Positions 34,101-47,354 of a stretch of DNA of 64,000 bases are shown one piece after another. The stretch lies in contig OY755252.1 in assembly GCA_963576725.1 (NCBI GenBank), positions 58,182,816-58,246,815 of the forward strand, written 5' to 3'. The stretch comes from Azorinus chamasolen. Taxonomy: Eukaryota; Mollusca; Bivalvia; Cardiida; Solecurtidae. Position numbers and translations under genes: made by a program. Numbering within the stretch: position 1 is the first letter of the stretch; each line of letters begins with the position of its first letter. The notes beneath the pieces are model-generated. The model was given only the letters and a program-made list of their open reading frames with translations. It made no database searches and was not told the DNA's origin.

Positions 34101-37100
34101 ATCACCCTCTGAACACTGAAATATTGTTGTTTGGTAACTTAGAATTGAGTGTTGATGACAATAAAACACTCTTCTCTGCCGTGCACTATTTCATTTAAAA
34201 AAACACGGAGGTTTTAAGTTGTGTCTTTATATGCAATGCGTCTTTCTCTATCTGTATATTCAAAATCAAATGCCTTAGTCATCTGATCATCTGGTTGATT
34301 CGGGGATAGTTTGTAAACTCTCTGTCTTTCTCTCTCACATGCAATTTCTTTCTCTTCCACTCCTCTTTCCCTCTTTATCTATCTGTCTGTCGTTCTTCTA
34401 TTCACTCTTTCTCGATCTATTTTTTCACATCGTTTTTGTTTCTTTGTTATATACTTACTAGCTGTATGTCATCGGAAAAATCACCATTGTATTTTTGATT
34501 GTATATAATTTTGTAGGGGGAGGGTCGAAACTAATGTTGTCAGAACTTGTGACCCAACCCCATTTCCAATGTATGTATAGAATGGAAATAAAATACGTTT
34601 AAACTAACTTGTAAATAGTACAGACCGTGATGAGATAGCTCCTGCAGGAGCTTTCTCATCTGGGTCTTCACTATTTACAGGTAGGTTTATTGACGTGAAT
34701 AGCAAGCGAAGGGTTAAGTTTGGGGTTATACCTTGTTATTTCTCTAGTTACAGGGCATTCATTTCATACAGTAATGTTGCTTGAGAAATATTCCGCTGGT
34801 ATTTCTGCAAAATGTCACAGGTAAATATGTTGCGTAAATAGCAAGCGAATGGTTAAGTTCGCACATCTATCTGTTCTGGGCGTCTATTAGTATGTGTTTC
34901 TAGTCTAGTAGAAGCTCTCAGCCAAATTTACCTCCCTCATGTCAAAGGTCTTCTTCGGATCGCTTTCAATAATACCATATATTTCATCGGCTGGAAAGAC
35001 AGGGTCCTCTGGCACAGTAAGAGTTACCTATAGGTAATCATAAGAGACCACATTAAGCATTATCCAGCTACCGGAACCCTTATCAAACTACGTTAAGCCT
35101 TACCCAGGTACGTTAACACTTATCCAGGTACCTTAACCCTCGCCAATCTATCTTAACCCTTATGTCTCAGTCACATATACCACGGTGCCCGTACGGTATA
35201 ACATATCTACGGCCAATAGCATTCCTACGGGTGCCGCAGAATTCCTACGACAATATACTGCATACGGTCGCCGTAACGTGTATTTTCAGTTCTGAGTCAG
35301 TGCAAAAGCATGGGAAATGCCAGAGCATATCAATATCATTTCATAAGCAAACAGTGAGCAGACTCACAAGAGCCGTCGAATGTGAGTATAAACTGTTTTG
35401 CAAATGCATTAAAATGCGTATCTATGAAGTAATGGATAAACCTTGGGGTCCTTTGTATAGTTGATATTCCTCATGACATTCCTAGCCAGCTGTATTGCCT
35501 CCACATCGTCCTCTGCATAATAGTCGGCCACGCCAGATTTTCTGTAAATTAAAAGCTTAACCCTTTAAACCCTGAATGTCCATTTGGACTATTCCAAAAT
35601 CTTACTTCAAATGATCTAGGTTGTACTAGGCGTTTCAACAGCAACCAGCTCGCTACTGTTTATATACTAGGTACTAACAATTCACATCTAGAGTGTAAAG
35701 AGTAAAAGGTGTCATTTGTATTCCTAAATCATTGTATTGATTTAATTATTTAATTGGTAGTTGTAACTGAAAGTCGGTGAGGTTTGAAAAATTCACGTGA
35801 TACCTGCAGTGCATGTCGGCACCACCGAGCTCCTGCTCGGATATATCTTCCCCAGTGGCTGCCTTCACCTACAAATGAAAAGTAGATTGGTCTACCATAT
35901 ACATCCAATACACCTGGGCACGTGAGCTTGGGAAAAGAGCTAAACTGATACCAGATATATAGTTGAACTTAGATATCTCGAACTTCAAGGGATCATATAT
36001 ATTACTCAAGGTAACAGAGGGTCGGGTTATCCGAATTTTAATCAGAACCAATTTCTCAAGTCCACAGCTTAATGCAGGTCTAAAGTAATACTGAAAGCTC
36101 CTGTAGGACCTTTCAGAATTACTTTACACCTGCATAAGGCTGGCATGTGTTTCTAGATTGTAAAAGCGTTGTAATACATTTAAGAACATTTTTATATTGT
36201 AAATTTTGGAAAGACTAAACTTTTAGTCAAGTTATCCCGAGTTTGAGTTATCCTAGTTCGAGATATCAATTGTATTGACAAATACAGTAAAACCCCACTA
36301 ATGCGACCACCAAAAAGGGGCATAATTCACAGTGGCAAGGGCAGGTGGTTGCTTAATGCAGGACGAAAGTTATGCAGAAAGCTCCTATAGGAGCTTTCTG
36401 CATAACTTTCGTCCTGCATTAAGCAACCACCTGCTTATGAAAACAGCCATGTTTGTTTAAGTGGTCGCATTAAGTGGTCGCATTAGCGGGGTTCTACTGT
36501 ACGTAATTCACACGTATATGTAGAATGTTTTGTTCAAACAATAAATTATTTCTTAATGATTTACCCCACATAGGTTCTTTATTTCTCCACCAAACGCTAT
36601 GTGCACTGCGACCAATCTTTAGAATCAATTCTAAAGCGTGTTCACAGTATAAGGTTTGGTGCAGAAATGACAATTTTAGTAGTTGGGTACGCATCTTTAT
36701 TTGTTGATATGTTAACAATACTAACCAGTGGAGGTCCGCCCAAGAAGATGGTTGCATGCTTTCGGGCGATGACAACTTCAGACGAAGCTGGTATGAAGGC
36801 TCCGCCTGCTGTACATGATCCAAAAACAACAGATATCTGGAGAGTAAGACATATGTTTTCAAAATTGTTGTCACTTTCTTAAACCTTTCACTGTGTTTAT
36901 TCAAAATTTCAGTACCTACTGATTATTAAAATTTTATGGACAAAATTGCTATAACGAAATATGGAAGATGGAACATTGTAGCCATTTTAGAAATTAAAGA
37001 AAGAAATCTATAAAATTCCATTAGTAAATAGAGTAGACCCATCATGCTAAGCGCAACCTGTCCGAATTTCGCAAACATCGCTTATTCAGATGAGACACTG

Positions 37101-40100
37101 AGTTAGTCGGCGTCACATTAGGATCTAAGCTATTGGGCACTGTTTCCATTTGTTATACCAATCAAATGTAAATAAAATTGGAGCAGATCAGAGCGAACAG
37201 ACACTCGGCCTCGAGGTTATAAAACTTAAAAAGAACTCTGTGCTCAAAACTCAGTTTCTACTACAGGCTATACTTTTTACATAACACGCTTTAACTGATT
37301 CTAGTAACCTCATTTGGACATATTTTTACAGTAAATATTATGTATGCAAAAACTGGCTATATATAAAATGTTTGCTGAAATGTTTTGAGCTGAGAAAAAT
37401 TCTGAGTTTTGAGCACAGAGTTTGTTTTAAGTTTTATAACCTCGGGCCATGTTCTTTTCAACAGGCTTAATATTATTATAATCAACAGCATGTACCGCTT
37501 ATCATAACGTCCAACTAATTACGTGTGGAGGGCGACCATAGAGGTTCGTCTGTGCACGAAAGAACATCGAGTAGAACAACCGAACTACCCGCAAGCCAGC
37601 TGGAAGGCTTCCTCACATGAAAATTCCAAATGCACAGACCGGAACTCGAACCACAGCGATGAGTGACTAAGCGATTGTCAGTCGAAGACCATACACTCTC
37701 GGCCACGGAGACCCCGATAACATTTATAAACGATTTGGATCCAAATGAAAAGCCTGATAATGCAGAGTCTCACTAGGATTCACTAGCATGTGTAAACTAT
37801 TTCCTTCACACAAACATAATTTGTCACTTGCTTTAAATGGAAAAGTAGTAAAGTCAAGCAGGCAAAGCCACATGCAAGACGCAACCACCACCAAAACACC
37901 GATAGACAGCATGACACACACACACACACACACACACAACCACACACCCAAACGCACACGCACACACACACGAAATGAACACAGAAAACACCAAAAGACA
38001 CACAAGAAACAGGGACAAACGTTCCACAACATGAACAAACCACAAGCACAAAGACGCAAGGCAAACAAAAGGAACCTTTCCCATGTTCTACTTTTATTCC
38101 AAATTTCGAACGCTACTGAATATTCATAAAGAAAATTGCTTTAATGAAATATGAAAGGTGGAATAGTGTAGCCGTTTTAGAAAGTAAAGAAGCATAAAAA
38201 TTATCCAGCAAATTTCATTAGCAAATTGAGCAGATACCGATCTGGGTCTACTCTGTTTGTTAATGTGTGAAAACACATTTATATGAAGGCATGGGTCAAC
38301 AAACAGTGCTGATGGAGATCAGACAGTTCTGTATAAGCTGTCTAGTCAGGGACTGTTCACTTGTGATATTGTAATGGTTACTACAAGTACCAAATATGGA
38401 TTGTACATATGCCATTATAAAAACAATGAGCTCATAAATATTTATGTCATTTTTTCTGACATGACTATGAAAAGGGTTAAAGAAAATTAATGAAGATCAA
38501 ACGAAATTATAATAGAATACAAATCAATAGTATTGGGATTTGAAGAGTTCACCCTTACAGTGCGGGACACGAGTTACTATTGCCTTTTGCAAACAGTGTA
38601 GACGCACTGAGAGGGCTCCTGTAGAAAAATCCCTAAATATTCACCGTACGCTTTTGAATAGTCCTTTTGAAAATTGCACTCACCTGTGGTATGCCCATAG
38701 ATGACATGATCGCTGTGTTGTAAATTATCCTTCCAAAGTGATCCGCATCAGGAAATACCTCGGCCTGGTAAAGCAAATGAGCCCCGCCCGAGTCCACTAC
38801 AGCAAGAAATAAACATTATTCTCTCTTATATTCTTTAAGATATAGAGAATAATAGGTTAGTGCCGTAGATGGGACGCCTTTATCAGACGAGGGGAGAAAA
38901 CGTTGAGCCGAGCCTCAACTGTTTTCTCTCCGAGTCGGATAAAGGCGTCCCATCTACGGCACTAACCTATTATTCGATTTATCCAGTCATTTAAGTATCC
39001 TTGTTTTATAGACACATAAAACATTACAATCTTAATTAAAATGAATTATTTTCTATTTTTTGTTATTTCGATCAACGGAACTCCCTTTTCATTTCCACTT
39101 AGAATAAAATGAGCTACCGCGAAGGAAAATAGCCTCGATACTTACATTACAAGAGGCGAAAACATGATTGAATTTGAAAAATAAGACCATTTGAATCGAG
39201 AATGTTGATATGATAATTCAAGCAGACATGTTTATTTTCTCCTGCACCCTTTTTGGACAAAACGTCTCAGTTTCTATTTTTAGAAATGCCTACTCATAAA
39301 TCGATGTAGCAGAACAGACTACATGTATATTGAGTCTATTGCAATTCCCGCTCCTTTAAGAGCTTCTCAATAAAAAACATCAGGCACGTAAACAGAAAAA
39401 CAGAAAACATCTACTATGTTTCATTAATCTTTGCTTTTTGATTCACAATAGGGAAGTCCAAGACTGTCATATTTGAAATTCGCCTTTTTATGATCCGGCG
39501 TGATCTGTTTTCTTCTCCTTCTTTCTTTTCTCTTATATTGTATTTGCATAATTCTATTTGTGAATGTTCTAATATTCAGTCAACATGCATATTTAAAGAC
39601 AATGAAAATCGTTCCGTGATTATAGAATCATTACACCTTAGAAAAGTCTACTAACCTAATAAACCTTCTACTACCGGAAGTAACCTAATAAACCTAACTT
39701 TATCTACACCCCCTTTATGACGTCACTAGATACGCCTGGTGACTGGATAAAGTAAACTAACCCTTTCCCAGTTCTATGTGTATTTCTAAATCCAATACCT
39801 ACTTAATACGTATGGACAGCATTGGTGTGATGAAATATTGAATGTGGAACATTAACGCCATGTTAGAAAGTAAAGAAACCCATATTTCAAATTCCATTAG
39901 CAAACAGAGCATATCCGTATCATTAATATTGACAAGCAAGGTTTTACGCAAGCGTAAAATGGCTGCGTAACGTCTTTAAGCAGGATAGAAGAAAACGAGG
40001 GAGCAACATTGTTTAGTAGTTTAAATTAACAGATACATTGGGAAAACATGACTGTAATGTATAAATTAACAGCAGAAACGGGGGAATGTTTTAAGGAGCC

Positions 40101-43100
40101 ATGATGCATAATACCTGTGTATGACACCAATAATACACATTACCACGAAGTAAATACAGATCAATGGTATTCATGCACAATTGTGAAATATTCAAAACGG
40201 TCAACAAAACCACGAGTAAAAGGTCTCAGCTAAATAACTTTACCAAAGACAAAATTCAAACAAAGGACTTATACTTTTACAATATTTGTGTACAGAATTG
40301 TTTTTAAACCAAAAGCACGTGAACTAAGGGTGCTAACAAAAAAAATGAGAGAAAAAAATTATGCTTCCGCCGAGGATCGAACCCGCGACCTCACATTTCC
40401 TAGGCCACCGTTATAACCCCTCGACTACGCTGACTGCTACAAGTGGTGCGTGCTTTTAAATGATTTATACCCAACACACTAGCATTTTCAATGGCAGAAA
40501 AGAAGCAAATAACCTCGACAAAAATATTTGTCCCCGCTAACAAAAAATGTATGAATCAAAATAAATAAAATAAATGAATGTATATAAATAAAAGCTTGTC
40601 TCACAGTAACCCATAGTTATTAAAAAAGATTGGCTTTTATAGAAACACAGGAACGCAGAAACGCATGGTCAAAATTCAAAGCCGTATAATTGTGGGCTGC
40701 TTTCAGCAGCCCAATTACTCACATTTACGACTTTCATATTCAATTTATTGGGGTACTTATATGGCTCATATCAATATTTCATGCTGATATTGTGGAAGTA
40801 TTGCTTAAGGTTCAAGTTTTGTTAAATTGTCGTTGTACGCGACCTTTTCCGGCAATTCCAGGTTCAACATGTATCCAAGAACTATAATAATATGTCAGTA
40901 TTCGTATTAACACTGTCAGTAGCTTGTTTGATGAATGTATTTTTGTTGATGTTAAAATATGCAATTGTAATACATTGTACAGTGTTCCCTCCCTACAACG
41001 ACACCCTTTGGGATACAAAGAGTGTAAAACATAATTAGCTTGTTTGCAGATCCCCAGATAAGGTGTATATCGAGAACTGAAACCGTTATGCCTCTATCAA
41101 ACCCTATGTTGTGACCATTCTTTAGAATCGTCACTTTGTGACGATTCTAAAGAGTGGTCACAACATTGGGTTTGTTGGAGGCATAAAGAAAATACGATGG
41201 AAAAAAAAGTTGGGCCTTGTTGTTTCGGAAGCAGTGACATGCGTTGTTGTAAGGAGGGAATCGTTATTGAGAGGGCCGTTGTAGGGAGGGAGCACTATAA
41301 ATATAGTTTGTACACAAAGTGTAAGTTGCTTCTGCAGTAGTGACATGGGTAACGGATCATTCCGTTCCTTCTTGTTTTTCTTGGCCATTGCTACTTGTTG
41401 AGAGCGAATCCAAATGTGGTGTACGCATAAAGGCTATAGGGGTCCGGGGTCATGACCCTACCCCCGAGAAAATATAGAGTTGTTTAGTTTTGAAACATGT
41501 GTGATGAATAGAGCATTTGCTCCTATACAGATAACTTTGATACATTTTAAACGTTTACCGGGCTACCTTTCTAGACGTGTACCGTTTATCTTAGAATTAA
41601 GATTAAAGTACATAATACTGTACATGTATTCACTTTGGAACGATACATTGCACTGTACATTTTTTATCGGATGATGCATTATATTTCCAATCATTTTCAT
41701 ATGTTACACTACATCATACCTTCACTTTGGGATGATACATAATAGTGTACATTCAATGTGGAACGATGCGTTATAATGTAGATTTATATATTATATTTAA
41801 AGTCAATTCCAAGTACACGTATTTGTAAGGATGAACTAACTATCAAACAATACCGGACGCACTGATTGACTGCTTTATTTCTTTCATGCTGGGCATATTC
41901 AAAAAATCAAAATCACCCATTCGGCTACATGTGTATGTACATTCATATTTTGCACGGTACCGAAAATCCCTCTAAACAAGACGTTAAATCTAACATAAAA
42001 TCGATCTTGGAGACAAGTGGCTGCTTAATGCAGGGTAAATGTCATGCAGACAGTTCCTTCAGGACTGCATTACTTTCACTGTGCATTTATTAAGCAGTCA
42101 CCCGCATAAAAGAATCCAGAATCTTCTCTACTAGAATTTCGGTTTAGAAAGATTTTGCTGTACATTATATCATATATTCAGCTTGAGACGGTTTGTTACG
42201 TAATATAACATTCAATAGCACAACCAACCAACCAACCAACAAAACGGAATAATAAAACAAACCCAGTGATATGCAGGGGAGGTAATTCTGTTTCGCAATC
42301 TCTTGTGCTCTGAGGTGTTTTCGAACTGTTATAGGGTAGTACGATCCGCCTTTTACTGTAGGGTCATTCGTAATCACCATGCACTCAACCCTGGTGAAAC
42401 AAGAACGTACAATCTGACTTCATTGGCTATCAAAATGTTGCAGACGTTACAGTTTCCTTTGTATGGTATCAATGTGTTGAATGTCAAATTTCTTATATCG
42501 AAAATTTCGCTTTGGCATGAAATTGTGTATCATTGCTACGCAAATAATACAAAAATTATCCTTTATCCGCTACCCGTGACATGACTCACTTTTGCAAGGA
42601 GCTTGGATATAGTAACTCCATGTCTCATGATGATCCAGGCTAATTTACACTAAACTGATAGTTTCGCAGAGCTTGAACGAATCTGAAGTACATGTACATA
42701 TATTTGCAAAATACAAGAAATAGGAATTTTAGTAGATATCCAATGCTCTTTTCAATATTTTTGCCGCTAACATCCCCTGAATTGTATTTACAAACAGCTA
42801 GAATAAAGATTTCATTAGTTGTCTCATCCTAAACTTCTGCTTTTGAAAGATGTGTTATTTGGTTTACACGTCTAATCATGGATTTTACTAGATCTTTTCA
42901 CAATAAGGACTAGACCTAATTACAATTTGTCAGAGCTGAACCTGAAAGGCGGCTTTCCACAATGCGTTAGACTTGCTCTGAAGCTTGACCTTTTCACAAT
43001 TTGCTTAAGCTACTAAGAAACTCGATATTGTCACATTATGTACACTTACTCTACCATGACACAATTAGTTTGAGTTACCAATAAAATAGACCTTGTGACA

Positions 43101-46100
43101 ATTTACTTGAGCAACTAAGAAACTCGATCTTGTCACACTTTGTTAGACTTACCCTGCAACTAAACCTTGTCAAAATTTGCTTGAACTACCAAGAAACTAG
43201 ATTGTGTCATAGTTTATTAGACTTCGGGGTCATATCCATTTTCATGATTTGTTTATAAAACGCATTAAAACATTTAAGAAGAAAGGTTATGATTCCATTA
43301 TATTGCAACACACTGCATGTTTGGTTATCGATCCTTTTACAGTCGGTAGCTACGCTTCCTCTTGCTTGCGCGATGACAGGCCGAGGATAGTACTCTATGA
43401 TGGAATACACTTAAACTCAGATACGGGATGAACTTACCAGACTCATGCATTACTTTTTTCCTGTCGTGCCCTTAACGGCTTACCTGCAGGTGCTCTGACT
43501 TCAGCAAAGTCATTGAGTACATATTTGACGGATTGTCACAGTTATTATGCTATATTTACATGTTGTCCTGTGTTCACCGTCGTCAATGTTGTGGGTAAGT
43601 CCGGCGGGGATACCTTTATTTACACTATTTGTAAAACTAGGGTGACTTTGAGAGAAGTGTGAGGTTAGGACGTCCGTAAACCGGTTTAAACCCCCAGTGG
43701 TGTTTTTGCTACTGACCGTGCCAAGGCGGTACTCTCTTTGTCACCCTTTCTTTTGTTTGCCTTGCGTCTTTTTGCTTGTTATTTTGTTCATGTATGGAGT
43801 GTTTGTCTCTGGGCCATGTGTGTCTATTTGTGTCTTCTGTGTTCATCTCGTGTGTGAGTGTGCGTTTGGGTGTGTGGTTGTGTGTGTATGTATGTGTGTC
43901 ATGCTGTCTATCGGTGTTTTGGTTCGGTGTTTTGGTGGTTGCGTTTTGTATGTGGCTTTGCCTGCATGACTTTACTACTTTTGCATTTACTCTAAACATC
44001 AACCTATCTACAAATAATCTGAAAGTGGATGATCCCTCGGAAGCAAAAGTAGCAATGCCAAAAGAGAAACTTGCAGACTCGGTTAAACTGATCTGTTTTT
44101 CGGCGTGGTGCTGTTCGGGCAGTTGTGTGTTTTGTATGTGGTGTTCCCTGCATGAATCATACATGTACTTCTGAAACTCGACATTGTCCCAATCTGTTAA
44201 ACTTACCCTTAAACCCGACCTTGACACAATCTATTAGCAACACCGTAATACACCGATACTCGACTGTGCTATAATTTGTTAGACCTTCCCTAAAATTCGA
44301 CCTTGTCATAATTTGTCACACATAACCTGAAACCTGACCCTTTCATAAATTGTTAGACCGAACCTGAAACTTGACACTGTCTTACCCTGAAACTCGTCCT
44401 ATACCAGTAATGATTCCAGCAGCCGGTACATGCTCTTCTTTGTACAGTTCATAACCAGCCAGCTGACTCAGTTCTAAAAATGGGGACCTGTAAAAGAACA
44501 TGTATTACTTAGTTATGTTTAGCCAAGATTTTGGGCTTCCTTGTGCTGTATATATATGTTCTTGCGTCTCAGATGTACTAGATAACATGAGTTAATAAAC
44601 ATAGAAATACTAGAAATCCTTATCTGGAACACCCATTGTCTGTTGTATTCGTACGCACGCTACACCACACCATTGTTTCTTTTGTGAATTTCAAATCAAG
44701 TCTAAAATAGTGCGACATTACAACCACTGTTTGTTGCTAGTGCATATGGAAGTCGTACTACGCAATGGAAAGTAGTATTTGACAAAATCCGCTAATAATC
44801 TTGTTTTAGTGTGTATTTAAGCTCGAAAAAAATAATCAAGCATGAGTTTTGTTAAAGCCGATGTGTCTATACATTCGGTTGGTCTGTTCCCGTCGGAAAC
44901 TCGCTAAAGCTCGTTTCTGACTGGGAACAGATTGTCCTCGGATGTAGGAGCCCCCGTCTTGAACAAATACATGCTTGATGCTATAAATCTACTTAATTAT
45001 TTCGCTACCATTAACTCGGCATGTCATCCGGATTCAAGCTGATGACGCTGTAGTTATAGGTTTTGACAGATGCCACATTTTCTAGACGACAATACATAAC
45101 AATGACAAGAGTAAAGGGCGTCTCCCATACTAGAATAGTGACCCTTCATTCCATTAATGCACCTTTCTACGCCTTGTAAACAGAATAGACCCAGATCAGA
45201 CGGTCCCTATAGGAGACGTTTGATCCAGGTCTGCTCTGTTTGCTTATGAAATAATATAGATCTGATTCTACCGTTTCTATCATTGTGTTTACATTTATTT
45301 CGTTCAACAATAAGCAGTCGCCAACTGTACCCCCATGTACTCCCACGAACTCATGAATGGGACATAGAAAACTATGTAGACCAAGATCAGAGGGTTCGCC
45401 AAGGATCCCCTGATCCGAGTCTACAGTTTGTGGTATATGAATATAAACAGCGCCACTAGTATACAGTATTGGAATTCTAGTAGAGAAGAACTTCAACAGT
45501 TTAAGGCAGGTGACTGCTTGAAGTAGGATGAAAGTGGAGCTTTTAGTATGACATTCAGCCTGCGTTTCACTGCCACCTGTTTACACGACCGATATTTATA
45601 CCAAGTTCGACGTCCGGTTGAGAAAGATATTACTGCATGTATTTTGACGAAATGTTCAAGTAAAACAATGAATGAATTTTGAAAATCGAGTTGGATAGGT
45701 GTATCAAATCATATGGGGTAAACGAGCGAAAGGGTGCTAGTGTTTATTCATCAATAATGACATCACTAATATTGATTAGATTAATTGTTGTAATAGAAAA
45801 TGGATGAATGACATTTCAGTAATGGAGCCGTCTTATCTGGGTCTACTCGGTAAATGCGTAGAAAGGCGTATTTATGGAGTAAGTTATGTGGTCGGTTTGC
45901 ATGGTTTCTATTGTATTACTTAACTCACTCTGGGTCGAGTAGTTTATTAATTCTTTCCCTTGGTAGAAGCTTGCCTTTGGATAAATGGAGATTCCTAGCT
46001 TTCTCGCCTCCACCTGAAACGAGCAAGCAGTAATAAACTGGGGGTCAGTGTGACCTTAACCCTTTATTTGATGAATATGTAAATAAAAATTTATGATTTT

Positions 46101-47290
46101 ATAAATAATTATTCCTGGAATTTTATAATGGCATACGAAATGTTAGGTATACAGTCTTCACTCTCTACAACGACACCCTTTGGGATACGAATATTGTATG
46201 TGTTGTTCAGAGGGAGTTGATATAGGGAGGAAAAAATCAAATATAATTAGCTTGTTTGCAGATCCCCAGATAAGGCGTATTTCGAGAACTAAACCCGTCA
46301 CAAAGTGACGATTCTAAAGAGTGGTCACAACATAGGGTTTGATTGAGGCATAAAGAAAATACGATGGGACAAGGTTGTTTCTGGAGCCTTGTTGTTTCGG
46401 AAACAGTGACAAGCGTTGTTGTAAGGAGGGAATCGTTATTGAGAGCGCCGTTGTAGGGAGGGAGCACTGTATACAGAAACTGTAGGTCAAGAACGTTATT
46501 ACACAGTAAGCAAACCCGAACCGATCCTGATAAGACATTTCCTATAGGAGATGTTTGATATTGATCTACGCTGATTGTGAATGTAAAGATAGATATCAGC
46601 ATTAACCCATTTCACCGTCAATGTCGCATACATGTAAATGTCGCATACATGTACAAATAGTCTATCAAGGCGGCGTCTGAACAGGCACCACAATTTGTTC
46701 TCAATCTCTATTTCTATACAGGCGTGAAAACGCATGTCCCTATATCGTAAACATTGCCCAACGGTTAACTCGTCTTTCGTATGCTAATTCTATTATGTAA
46801 AGATCGTATGCAGAAGTGTGTAAAGTGAGTTGAATTTGATACAGTTTTTTTATTATTATTATTTCTGTCGCCACAGCCTTTCGTTGATGGGAGTTGAACA
46901 TTCCCATAATTTACTGCGTGATTAATATTTATTTAAATGTGTGATAAAATACTCCAACTAGTATTCAACTTTATGTAATGTATTAACTGCATTGTAATAT
47001 ATTTTCCTCAGCGGTTGCATATATTTTGATGGAAATTCAAAACGAATATAATGAATAACTGTCAATCCAGACGCCTTTGGTCAAACTGGTGTCTTTTTGC
47101 AACAGACGTCAGACACCAGGTCGTCAGATTCTAAAACTCTATACTCCTCCTGTACTATTTACAGAAGTCGTCCGATTCTTAGTTATATGCCCTTTTGCCT
47201 GACCTTCTTTTTCTTGTCTTCTATAATTCACTTTAATCCCGCCTTCTTTCTATATTCTTGTTTCTCTTCTTAATCTGGGAAACAGGGTGG

Positions 47291-47354
<64 letters not shown>

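Larger units (their letters stand above)
29985..34605 (+). mobile_element. Complete non-LTR retrotransposon (APE/RT type), 4.6 kb
   Basis: Both ends are defined by the 11-bp direct repeat AACTTGTAAAT at 29974-29984 and 34606-34616, which occurs once in uninterrupted family A MITEs. The element therefore inserted into a MITE. It has about 0.84 kb of 5' sequence (with a poly-T tract at 30049-30081), one long ORF at 30821-34198 and about 0.4 kb of 3' sequence. The 3' end reads AATGGAAATAAAATACG rather than a long poly-A. Gene content (apurinic-type endonuclease then RT) places it in the CR1/jockey-like group. No ORF1 with a nucleic-acid-binding domain was found. It lies in MCCC2 intron 10, on the strand opposite to MCCC2. 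Confidence 0.93.

Noticed and set aside
37724..38129. Cys/Val-rich ORFs over 37.7-38.1 kb, and similar ones at 4.1-4.4 and 43.7-44.2 kb
   Set aside because: All lie on copies of the same CA/GT-rich dispersed element and are not conserved as proteins between copies.
40366..40440. Possible functional tRNA gene
   Set aside because: A and B box motifs are present but no acceptor stem pairs; it is better explained as a SINE head.
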